Shown here: piece by piece, positions 5,954-12,718 of the stretch | How positions within the stretch are numbered: position 1 is the first letter of the stretch | Layout of the letters: each line of letters starts with the position of its first letter | Origin: Acidobacteriota bacterium | GTDB taxonomy: Bacteria; Acidobacteriota; Holophagae; Thermotomaculales; Thermotomaculaceae | Direction of reading: 5' to 3' | Length of the DNA: 18,625 nt | NCBI GenBank assembly: GCA_003650445.1 | Contig: QMQE01000034.1 | Coordinates: 1-18,625 of the forward strand | Program-made: the position numbers and the translations under genes | The notes under the pieces: generated by a model | Databases searched by the model: none | Seen by the model: the letters and a program-made list of their open reading frames with translations, nothing else | What the model was told of the DNA's origin: nothing

Positions 5954-7393
5954 ATGAAGATACTACTGGCGGGATACAATATTGACAGGGATTTGATTGA
6001 ACAGTTGAAGCGTGGCGAAACGGTGGATGAAGGTGCGTTGACACCGGAGACTATTTCTGCGGCCTATGCCCGGATCAGCCGAAACCCGGCGGATGTGAAC
6101 ATTCTGCGGGAGAAATCCAGGGCTGCGGTAGAGAAGGCACGTAAATCCAACGAACAGATTGTGTTCGGGCTCGGCCACGCGTCGGTTGCCGAGCATGCAT
6201 GTTTCAATTTTGATGTGATCGGTGTTTCCCGTCTTGCCATTGAATACCTGGAACATTTCCGCCTGGCCTCTTATACGGAAAAATCCCAGCGCTACATCAA
6301 GATCGAGGATGACGGGCTGATTCCGGAAGAGTTTTCCGATGAGCCGTTCAGGGGTGAGTTTCTGACGTTGGTGAAAGAACAGAATGCGTTTTATCGCCGT
6401 GCCTTTGAAGAAATCGAAAAAGCGCTGCTGAAAAACGGAGATTGCGCGAAGGATGCGTCTCTGAAGGCCAGGGAAGACGCAAGATACGCACTTCCACTGG
6501 CAATCCGTGGCCAGTTGGGGATGACGGTCAATGGCCGGACTCTGGAAAACATGATTCAGAAACTGCAGGCAGCACCCCTTGCGGAGGTGAGGGAGATGGG
6601 CAGACAGCTGTTTGCCCGGTGCGGAAAGCTGGTGCCTTCTTTAGTGAAATACACGGAGCCGGATTCTTATCACCTGAATCAGGGGAAACTAATAAATGCG
6701 TTGCCGTCTGTCTCAGGGAATGGCAAGCAGGCAGCGGGGCAGGGTGCAGTGGCCCTGCTGACCCACAGCCCGAATCCGGACAACAGCATCCTTACAACAT
6801 TGATTTTCAATAAACTACCGTTATCTTTTGAAGATGCCGGTGAAGCAGTCCGGGAAATGACTGTTAAACAGAAGAAGGAACTGTTTCTTGAACTGTTCCG
6901 GGACATGAATAGCTATCATTCGGTGAGCCGGGTATTTGAAAACACGGAGTTTACCTTCGAAATCATGCTTTCTGCCACCGCCTTCGCCCAGTTGAAGCGC
7001 CACCGGATGGGAACGCTGCTAATCCAGCCCTATCTAACGGAACTGGGGGTTACAATCCCCGAAACTATGGTGGCGGCAGGTGTGGAAACCGCTTATTTCG
7101 ACCTGGTTCGCAAGGTGAACCGTGTGTACAGCCGTCTTGCTGAAAAAAATACTGATGCTGCGCCGTATTGTCTGACTAATGGGCATCGTCGGCGGGTGAT
7201 TTTTAAGTTAAATGCCCGTGAACTATACCATTTTGTGCGACTTCGGGCAGATGAACATGCCCAGTGGGACATCCGTTCCATTGCCGCTGAGGTAATGGCC
7301 CTGGTAAAAGAAGTGGCACCTTTTACCTTTATGCTGGCCTCTGGTAAGCATGAATTTCAGGAAACAAAGAAACAGGTATTTTTAAATGAATAA
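5954..7393 (+). CDS. Two-domain ThyX-like protein (FAD-dependent thymidylate synthase family)
   Basis: A 479-residue protein, about twice the length of ordinary ThyX, which methylates dUMP using methylene-tetrahydrofolate and FAD. Two ThyX-like halves are seen. The first has GLGHASVAEH (72-81), the segment HFRLASYTEKSQRY (101-114), ARYALP (176-181) and NGRTL (193-197). The second has AQLKRHRMGTLL (345-356), LNARELYHFVRLR (419-431) and AQWDIR (436-441). The classical signature RHRxxSxNExSxRY is divided: the first half keeps S106, E109, S111, R113 and Y114 but has HFR for RHR, and the second has RHR (349-351) but lacks the S..E.S.RY part. One composite site or a changed reaction is possible. 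It has a TATAAT box 8 nt before the ATG and overlaps selA by 8 nt (ATGAATAA). Family membership is clear; thymidylate synthesis by this form is uncertain. Confidence 0.82.
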   Translation: MKILLAGYNIDRDLIEQLKRGETVDEGALTPETISAAYARISRNPADVNILREKSRAAVEKARKSNEQIVFGLGHASVAEHACFNFDVIGVSRLAIEYLEHFRLASYTEKSQRYIKIEDDGLIPEEFSDEPFRGEFLTLVKEQNAFYRRAFEEIEKALLKNGDCAKDASLKAREDARYALPLAIRGQLGMTVNGRTLENMIQKLQAAPLAEVREMGRQLFARCGKLVPSLVKYTEPDSYHLNQGKLINALPSVSGNGKQAAGQGAVALLTHSPNPDNSILTTLIFNKLPLSFEDAGEAVREMTVKQKKELFLELFRDMNSYHSVSRVFENTEFTFEIMLSATAFAQLKRHRMGTLLIQPYLTELGVTIPETMVAAGVETAYFDLVRKVNRVYSRLAEKNTDAAPYCLTNGHRRRVIFKLNARELYHFVRLRADEHAQWDIRSIAAEVMALVKEVAPFTFMLASGKHEFQETKKQVFLNE

Positions 7394-8768
7394 GAATGAG
7401 GCATTTCGGAAAATCCCCAAAATGGACAATCTCCTGAACTGGCCGGAAGCGAAAGCGCTGCAGGCAAAATTTGGCCATTCCCTCGTCAAAGAGGCCATGA
7501 CAGTGGCACTGGGTCGCCTTCGCAGTGAAATTCAACAGGGCAGCCCCTCCGGGAATACGCGAAGTTTCTTGATTGATTCAACCGTAGAAACCCTTCAAAA
7601 ACAGATGGAACCCTCCTTGAAACGGGTGGTGAACGGAACCGGCATCATCATTCATACCAATTTGGGAAGGGCAATTCTGCCGCAGCCGGTTCTGGAGCAT
7701 CTTGCAGAGATTGGCAGCCATTACAACTGCCTGGAATATGATCTGAAAAAGGGCAGCCGGGGCCACAGGGATTTCCATGCGGAACGCCTGATGGCAAAGT
7801 TTTTCGGTGTTGAAAGCGCCTGCGTCGTCAACAATAACGCTGCAGCCGTGATGCTGATGATTAACACCTTCGCGGCTGGGAGGGAAGTGGTGGTTTCCAG
7901 GGGAGAACTCATCGAAATTGGCGGTTCCTTCCGAATCCCTGAAATTATGAAAAAGGCAGGGGCAAGGCTTGTGGAAGTGGGGACAACCAACAAGACCCAC
8001 CTGCAGGATTATGAAAGCGCCATTGGCCCCGATACCGGCCTGGTGTTGAAAGTGCATCCCAGCAATTACCGCATCAGCGGATTCACCGAATCCGTCGGTG
8101 CTTCCCAACTTGCGGCAGCCTGTGCCAGGCACCAAATCCCCTTTGCCGAGGACATGGGGAGCGGAAACCTCTATGACCTGAGTGTCCTGGGGATTCAGGA
8201 TGAGCCAAGGGTTTCAGACTCGGTTAAAAGCGGTATCAACCTGATTTCCTTCAGCGGGGACAAACTCTTCGGAGGGGTGCAGGCCGGAATTATCATCGGG
8301 GAGAAAGAACTCGTAGACAAAATCCGGAACAACCACTTGTTGCGGGCGTTGCGCGTGGACAAACTGGTGTATGCTGCGCTGGAACAGCAGTTGATTCTCT
8401 ACCTGACGGAACGAATGGATGAAATCCCCACCTGGCAGATGCTGTTTGAACCGATGGAAGACGTAGCAAAACGCGCAGCGGAATTCCGGGAATCCCTGGC
8501 GGAACCGGCAAAAAACGCCTGTGAACTTATAGAATCATTGGCAAAAATCGGTGGGGGGACCACTCCTGAACAGGGGATTCCAAGCGTGGCTTTGACTTTT
8601 TCCCATTCGGGACTGTCCCCGGACCAGCTTTCTGAGCGTTTTCGAAAGATTGCGCCGCCGGTCATCGGCCGGATTCACGAAAACCGTTTTCTGCTGGATT
8701 TTCGCACCATCCTGAAAGACGACCTGGAAATATTGAGAGACCATGTCAATCGACTTTTTGAATTGTAA
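7386..8768 (+). CDS. selA: L-seryl-tRNA(Sec) selenium transferase SelA
   Basis: SelA is the PLP enzyme that converts Ser-tRNA(Sec) to Sec-tRNA(Sec) with the selenophosphate made by SelD. It is 460 residues, as expected for the bacterial family. Seen: the N-terminal domain opening FRKIPKMDNLL, NGTGIIIHTNLGRAILP (83-99), RGHRD (125-129), CVVNNNAAAVML (146-157), the EDMGSG loop (255-260) and the PLP-lysine block SFSGDKLFGGVQAG (288-301) with Lys293, corresponding to Lys295 of E. coli SelA. The ATG at 7386 lies inside the last 8 nt of the thyX-like gene and has only a weak AGG upstream, so translation is probably coupled. It is not next to selB here, and selD is in a separate operon about 3.2 kb away on the other strand. 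Together with Sec in SelD, it shows that the host decodes UGA as Sec. Confidence 0.95.
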   Translation: MNKNEAFRKIPKMDNLLNWPEAKALQAKFGHSLVKEAMTVALGRLRSEIQQGSPSGNTRSFLIDSTVETLQKQMEPSLKRVVNGTGIIIHTNLGRAILPQPVLEHLAEIGSHYNCLEYDLKKGSRGHRDFHAERLMAKFFGVESACVVNNNAAAVMLMINTFAAGREVVVSRGELIEIGGSFRIPEIMKKAGARLVEVGTTNKTHLQDYESAIGPDTGLVLKVHPSNYRISGFTESVGASQLAAACARHQIPFAEDMGSGNLYDLSVLGIQDEPRVSDSVKSGINLISFSGDKLFGGVQAGIIIGEKELVDKIRNNHLLRALRVDKLVYAALEQQLILYLTERMDEIPTWQMLFEPMEDVAKRAAEFRESLAEPAKNACELIESLAKIGGGTTPEQGIPSVALTFSHSGLSPDQLSERFRKIAPPVIGRIHENRFLLDFRTILKDDLEILRDHVNRLFEL

Positions 8769-9486
8769 GCCGTTTCGCGTGTTTTTTGCGGCGGGGCAGA
8801 AAATTCTGTGTGATGAAGTTTATCAATTTCTCGAAAGAGCCACTGTTTCTGAGCTGAAAGGACGGAATTCCCTGCTGGAAGGCGAATTTCAGGGACAAAA
8901 TTGCCTCCTTCGCCGATTTGCCCACGGCGGGATGCTGCGAAATCTTTTTCGGGAACGTTACATTGGCGAAAATCCCCGGGCGGTCCGGGAGCTGGATATT
9001 CTTGACACCCTGAGGGAACAGGGGTTCCCTGTAGTTGAACCGGTGTTTGCGCTGGTTGAAAAAAAGGTGCTGGGATACCGGCAGGCCCTCGCAACGGTTC
9101 GTCAGAGTGACGGGGTAGACCTGGCAACTCTGGACAATCTGTCTTCAGACAAACTGGCTGAACTGGTGAGGCTGCTGGAGCGTTTCTTTGATGCCGGGCT
9201 CTACCACCCGGACCTCAACATCAAAAACATTCTGTTCAAAGAGGCAACCGGTGCGTTTTTTCTCCTTGATTTCGACCGTGCAGCCCTGTTGTCAGGGCCA
9301 CTGGTGCCAATGGAGCGGCGCCGCATCTACCAGCGGCTCTTTCGTTCCTTTGACAAGCTGGGAAAACTTCAATTCTGGGATCATTTCCCCTTTGAAACCG
9401 TTCCTGTACACGTGGGTGAAGGAATGGCGAGATATAGAAAAATCCGAAAAATCCGTGCTTTTTTCTGGAAGCTGAACCAAAAATAG
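8743..9486 (+). CDS. KdkA/WaaP-type sugar kinase (3-deoxy-D-manno-octulosonic acid kinase-like)
   Basis: A 247-residue kinase-fold protein resembling KdkA, which phosphorylates Kdo in the lipopolysaccharide inner core. Seen: basic LLRRFAHGGMLRNLFRERY (55-73), close to the RRGG...R.RY block of KdkA; RELDILDTLREQGFPVVEPV (82-101); the catalytic motif YHPDLNIKNILF (154-165, Asp157, Asn162); and the metal-binding LLDFDRA (174-180, Asp176). It lacks membrane segments, so it should act on the cytoplasmic face of the inner membrane. The ATG at 8743 lies 26 nt before the selA stop. The sugar acceptor is not readable from sequence; heptose kinases (WaaP) are the main alternative. It sits between selA and a sugar aminotransferase gene, which supports an envelope-glycan role but gives no pathway. 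Confidence 0.8.
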   Translation: MSIDFLNCKPFRVFFAAGQKILCDEVYQFLERATVSELKGRNSLLEGEFQGQNCLLRRFAHGGMLRNLFRERYIGENPRAVRELDILDTLREQGFPVVEPVFALVEKKVLGYRQALATVRQSDGVDLATLDNLSSDKLAELVRLLERFFDAGLYHPDLNIKNILFKEATGAFFLLDFDRAALLSGPLVPMERRRIYQRLFRSFDKLGKLQFWDHFPFETVPVHVGEGMARYRKIRKIRAFFWKLNQK

Positions 9487-9524
9487 GGTAGTGTAAGCAC
9501 GACTTATTTTAAGAGAGGTGAACC

Positions 9525-10691
9525 ATGCAGGTGCCCCTTCTGGACTTGAAAATTCAGTACAGAGCGTTAAAAAATGAAATTGAACCCAAAATAAAGGACA
9601 TTTGTGACCGGCAATACTTTATTCTCGGCCCGGATGTTGCTTCCTTTGAAGAAAAAACGGCTGAATATTGTGGTACGGCCTACGCGGTGGGCTGTGCCAG
9701 CGGCTCCGACGCGATTGTACTGGCATTGATGGCGTTGGATGTAAAACGGGATGTTGAAGTACTGACCACGCCCTACACCTTCTTTGCCACAGCCGGTGCC
9801 ATTGCAAGGATCTGCGCGGTTCCGGTTTTCCTGGACATTGACCCGGTGACCTATAATCTGGACCCGAAAAAGCTTCGGGCATTCCTCACTGAAACCGCTG
9901 AGAAACGCGATGACGGGGTGTACAGCAAAAAAACCGGCCGCCGGATCGGGGCAATCCTGCCTGTGCATCTCTATGGCCAGACGGCAGATATGGAGCAGAT
10001 ATTGTCCATTGCCGAAGAATACGGCATTCCCGTCATAGAGGATGCGGCGCAGTCCATTGGTGCCATGGACGGAAAGTTGAAAAAGAAAGCCGGAAACATG
10101 GGGAAAATCGGGTGTTTTTCCTTCTTTCCAAGCAAAAATCTTGGTGCATTCGGTGATGGAGGCGCACTGTCCACGAATGATTCGACCATTGCCAATCGCC
10201 TGAAATCCCTTCGGATGCATGGCGAATCCACTCGCTACCACCACAATGAAGTTGGATTCAATTCCAGACTGGATGCCCTGCAGGCGGCGGTACTGGAAAT
10301 TAAACTGAAATACCTTGATGGCTGGACAGCGGGGCGGCAGAAAAACGCCGCTTACTATAACAAGGCGTTTGAAAAAGCAGGTTGCGATGGAATTCTGGCT
10401 ACGCCCAAAGCGGTGAATGGAAACCACCACATCTACAACCAGTACATTCTCCGGGTAAAAGACCGGGATAAGCTGGTGGACTACCTCAGGGAGAACAACA
10501 TCGGTTGTGCCATCTACTATCCGGTTCCGCTGCACCTTCAGAAATGCTTTGAATATCTCGGGTACCGGGAAGGGAGATTTCCTGAAGCGGAAAAAGCGGC
10601 CAATGAAACCATCGCATTGCCGATCTATTCCGAGTTGACTACAGAACAGAAGGACGCTGTCATTCAAGCAATTTTGAATTTTTACAGATGA
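9525..10691 (+). CDS. DegT/DnrJ/EryC1/StrS-family sugar aminotransferase
   Basis: A 388-residue PLP-dependent aminotransferase of the type that adds an amino group to nucleotide-linked keto-sugars for surface glycans or secondary metabolites. Seen: the opening VPLLDLKIQY, GCASGSDAIVLALMAL (56-71), TTPYTFFATAGAI (81-93), the cofactor-binding EDAAQ (172-176, Asp173), and SFFPSKNLGAFGDGGAL (199-215) with PLP Lys204. In DegT enzymes this position is a lysine; the histidine-bearing dehydratases of the fold are excluded. The ATG at 9525 has a strong AGAGGTGA box. It follows the KdkA-like gene by 38 nt and ends 27 nt before a strong terminator, so it is probably the last gene of the operon. The sugar substrate is unknown; no dehydratase, acetyltransferase or glycosyltransferase partner lies in the window. 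Confidence 0.92.
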   Translation: MQVPLLDLKIQYRALKNEIEPKIKDICDRQYFILGPDVASFEEKTAEYCGTAYAVGCASGSDAIVLALMALDVKRDVEVLTTPYTFFATAGAIARICAVPVFLDIDPVTYNLDPKKLRAFLTETAEKRDDGVYSKKTGRRIGAILPVHLYGQTADMEQILSIAEEYGIPVIEDAAQSIGAMDGKLKKKAGNMGKIGCFSFFPSKNLGAFGDGGALSTNDSTIANRLKSLRMHGESTRYHHNEVGFNSRLDALQAAVLEIKLKYLDGWTAGRQKNAAYYNKAFEKAGCDGILATPKAVNGNHHIYNQYILRVKDRDKLVDYLRENNIGCAIYYPVPLHLQKCFEYLGYREGRFPEAEKAANETIALPIYSELTTEQKDAVIQAILNFYR

Positions 10692-10718
10692 TCCTGCGAT
10701 AAATTTAATGAAATGTCT

Positions 10719-10743
10719 GCCCGCCGGAAGGCGGGCTTTTTTT
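10719..10743 (+). terminator. Rho-independent terminator closing the thyX-like/selA/degT operon
   Basis: GCCCGCC (10719-10725), the loop GGAA, GGCGGGC (10730-10736) and seven T (10737-10743) form a perfect 7-bp hairpin with a U-run. It also argues against a protein start at 10708 for the next gene. Confidence 0.93.
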
Positions 10744-10824
10744 CTGCGCGCGGGGCTGTGTTTCTTTCTGGCCCGGATGAAACCGGGGGACCCCAAAGCC
10801 GTATACATTCGGTGGAGGTGGCCA

Positions 10825-11046
10825 ATGATTTTTCGGACTATCCGCGCGATTAAATTTCTGTTTATGGGGCCGGTTATACTCGGTTTTCTGGTATTGATAA
10901 ACTGGATGACATCGCCTGGGGACTGGTGGGTACAGTGGGCGGCCCTTGGCATCGGCATTGCCTGGTTTATCAGCCTGTTTCGCGTAATCACGGCGGTACT
11001 GGTAGCAGGAGGGATTGCCGCGCTGATTGCAGCTCTCAGAAAATAA
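10825..11046 (+). CDS. Small membrane protein, function unknown
   Basis: A 73-residue protein with two hydrophobic stretches at about 10-27 (FLFMGPVILGFLVLINWM) and 33-70 (several W, G and A residues ending ALIAALRK), probably two or three membrane segments. I recognise no family. The chosen ATG at 10825 is preceded by GGTGGAGGTGG, a good ribosome binding site. The reading frame is open back to an ATG at 10708, but that start would place the terminator hairpin inside the gene. It lies alone between that terminator and the YhhN-family gene 148 nt downstream. Confidence 0.6.
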   Translation: MIFRTIRAIKFLFMGPVILGFLVLINWMTSPGDWWVQWAALGIGIAWFISLFRVITAVLVAGGIAALIAALRK

Positions 11047-11125
11047 CGATCATCAGATGTTTCTTTATGGAACGAGTGTGGTTGCCAATATGTGCGAACT
11101 CCACGACAGCAAACTTTGCAATCAC

Positions 11126-11154
11126 TTGTTGCAGACCTTAACTTGTGGTAAATT
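11126..11154 (+). promoter_or_regulatory. Weak promoter candidate before the YhhN-family gene
   Basis: TTGTTG (11126-11131), a 17-nt spacer and TAAATT (11149-11154), with TG three bases before the -10. It ends 6 nt before the ATG of a 14-codon open frame (11161-11205). The boxes are imperfect. Confidence 0.3.
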
Positions 11155-11160
11155 AACGAC

Positions 11161-11205
11161 ATGAAAAATGAGTCCAAATGTAGAGTGATTCTGCATGAAT
11201 TCTAA
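11161..11205 (+). CDS. Possible 14-residue upstream peptide overlapping the YhhN start
   Basis: The frame ATG (11161) to TAA (11203-11205) would encode MKNESKCRVILHEF and ends 11 nt inside the YhhN-family gene, in another frame. There is no ribosome binding site, but a -10-like TAAATT lies 6 nt upstream, the same spacing as at the leaderless candidates. It could couple translation to the downstream gene or be a chance frame. It shows no run of repeated residues typical of attenuator peptides. Confidence 0.2.
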   Translation: MKNESKCRVILHEF

Positions 11206-11833
11206 AATATTGTTGGCGTTGTATCTCTTGGTCGGGATGTTCCACCTTATCTTTATCCTGACTGAATCCAAAAATGGCCGTCAGTTTACTAAAATCCTGC
11301 TGATGCCGCTGCTTATTTTGTGGGCATACTCCATTCAACCGCTTTTTCTCCTCCTGTTGGCCTTGTGCTGGGGTTGGGCGGGAGATGTTCTGCTATTGAG
11401 AAAAGAACGGCGTATTTTTCTAAAACTGGGGCTTTTCGCGTTTCTTCTGGGCCACATTTCCTATATTTCACTTTTTCTACTCCATTCAGGGAGCTATCCT
11501 GCAGTTGGCGTCTTTTCAGTAGCAATTTGCTTGTATGCATTTTTCGGGTGGGGGATGTTTCTGACACTTCGGGCAGGGTTGGGACGTATGGCTCTACCGG
11601 TTGGCATTTACATTTTTGTCATTTCCCTCATGAGCGTTTCGGCATTTCTCTTTGCGATGTCGAGCGGCGGCACGGCATGGTGGGCATTTGCGGGATCTCT
11701 CCTGTTTGTCTTTTCCGACTCTGCTCTCGCCCTCCAACTTTTCAGAAAACCCTTCAAGTATGGCCGTTTTGTTGTGATGGCCAGCTATATCCCCGCCCAG
11801 TTTCTCCTTGCATTTGGAATCCTTTTTCTGTGA
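11195..11833 (+). CDS. YhhN/TMEM86-family membrane protein (lysoplasmalogenase-like)
   Basis: A 212-residue multi-pass inner-membrane protein with about seven or eight hydrophobic helices. Family marks seen: TKILLMPLL (32-40), WGWAGDVLLL (59-68, Asp64), LGLFAFLLGHISYI (78-91, His87) and FVFSDSALAL (171-180, Asp175). The conserved acidic and histidine residues in the membrane are those thought to form the active site. Characterised members hydrolyse the vinyl-ether bond of lysoplasmalogens; whether this bacterium has plasmalogens cannot be told. The ATG at 11195 has a modest GAGTGAT box; a TGA at 11186-11188 closes the frame just upstream, so no earlier start exists. Confidence 0.85.
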   Translation: MNSKILLALYLLVGMFHLIFILTESKNGRQFTKILLMPLLILWAYSIQPLFLLLLALCWGWAGDVLLLRKERRIFLKLGLFAFLLGHISYISLFLLHSGSYPAVGVFSVAICLYAFFGWGMFLTLRAGLGRMALPVGIYIFVISLMSVSAFLFAMSSGGTAWWAFAGSLLFVFSDSALALQLFRKPFKYGRFVVMASYIPAQFLLAFGILFL

Positions 11834-11877
11834 ATTTGTTCCCTCCGGGAGTTTTCTGATCCTCTTTTTTTCCTACC

Positions 11878-11905
11878 AGTCACAAGTCACAGGTCACAAA
11901 TCACG
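11878..11905 (+). repeat. Four tandem 7-bp repeats (AGTCACA) upstream of the P-loop operon
   Basis: AGTCACA (11878-11884), AGTCACA (11885-11891), GGTCACA (11892-11898) and AATCACG (11899-11905) lie head to tail. The third copy coincides with the -35 position of the promoter candidate for the next gene. They may be binding sites for a regulator or a short replication-slippage repeat. Confidence 0.7.
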
Positions 11906-11921
11906 TGGAATGCGATATTAT
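11893..11921 (+). promoter_or_regulatory. Putative promoter of the P-loop/transporter/phosphoesterase operon
   Basis: TATTAT (11916-11921) resembles a -10 box and GTCACA (11893-11898) lies 17 nt upstream as a partial -35 inside the tandem repeats. The leader would be about 25 nt and contains the GGGAGGAA ribosome binding site of the GTG start. Confidence 0.4.
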
Positions 11922-11953
11922 GTTTTCAGTATTTTTAATTCCGGGAGGAACCT

Positions 11954-12718
11954 GTGGAGAAAAACACCTTCGATATTGTGATTGTAAATGGCAGGCCGGC
12001 AGCCGGGAAATCGGAAGTAATTGATTTTTTGAAAAATGTACCGATGGCAGAACGAGTTGAAAAGTTCCATATCGGGGAGTTCGAAGAGATCGATGATTTT
12101 CCGATTCTCTGGGAGCGTTTTGAGGATGATGATTTGATGGAAGAGATGGGTTTGCCCCGGCTGATTTCCAATAAAGAATTCGAGTATAACGGGGAGAAAT
12201 TGCCGGGCTACACTTTTAAAGAACAGTGGTTCTGGAATTTTCTTATTAAGAAACTCGTGTTTGCCTACGAGAAAAAGCTACGGGACAACCCGGATTATCA
12301 CCGGGACAAGACATTGCTCATTGAGTTTTCCCGTGGCAGTCAGCATGGCGGGTTTCGAGATGCTTACAACTATCTTTCTGATGATGTGCTGGCAAAGGCG
12401 GTCACCTTGTATATTTCAGTGCCTTGGGACGAGTCCCTGCGGAAGAACCGGCGTCGATACAATCCCGACCGGCCGGATTCCTGGCTGGAACATGCTTTGG
12501 AGGATAAGAAACTGGAGATGATGTACAAGGCGTCAGACTGGGAAGAATTTTCCAGTGCTGATCCTGATTTTCTACTCGTTAAGGGACATAAAGTCCCCTA
12601 CGGTGTGTTTAACAATATGCCGGAGAAGACTGATGACCCGGCCAAAATCCGGCCCCATCTTGAAGAGGTGATGGCGCGGCTGTGGGAAAACTGGAAACGG
12701 AGCCGCCTCAATGTTTGA
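11954..12718 (+). CDS. P-loop protein, kinase-like, function unknown
   Basis: A 254-residue protein with an N-terminal P-loop, NGRPAAGKSE (12-21), following the beta strand FDIVIV, so it probably binds ATP or GTP. Other conserved-looking parts are KTLLIEFSRGSQHGG (about residues 118-132), which may hold the second acidic nucleotide-site residue, VTLYISVPWDESLRKNRRRY, and an acidic central stretch EIDDFPILWERFEDDDL. Arginines in the RKNRRRYNPDRPDSW region resemble the lid of small-molecule kinases. I do not recognise a named family. The start is GTG at 11954 with GGGAGGAA 5 nt upstream. The gene overlaps the transporter gene by 8 nt (ATGTTTGA) and leads the trio with it and the phosphoesterase. 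A kinase acting on a transported compound is an inference. Confidence 0.85.
   Translation: MEKNTFDIVIVNGRPAAGKSEVIDFLKNVPMAERVEKFHIGEFEEIDDFPILWERFEDDDLMEEMGLPRLISNKEFEYNGEKLPGYTFKEQWFWNFLIKKLVFAYEKKLRDNPDYHRDKTLLIEFSRGSQHGGFRDAYNYLSDDVLAKAVTLYISVPWDESLRKNRRRYNPDRPDSWLEHALEDKKLEMMYKASDWEEFSSADPDFLLVKGHKVPYGVFNNMPEKTDDPAKIRPHLEEVMARLWENWKRSRLNV

Noticed and set aside
10708..10824. Longer N-terminus for the small membrane protein
   Set aside because: It would translate through a perfect terminator hairpin, while the ATG at 10825 has a strong ribosome binding site.
9567..11177. 536-codon minus-strand open frame
   Set aside because: It lies antisense to the aminotransferase gene, crosses a terminator and the small membrane gene, and shows no recognisable domain.
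11834..11875. Terminator after the YhhN-family gene (CCCTCCGGGAG followed by T-rich DNA)
   Set aside because: The complementary arms nearly touch, leaving no room for a loop, and the long T-run is about 24 nt further on.
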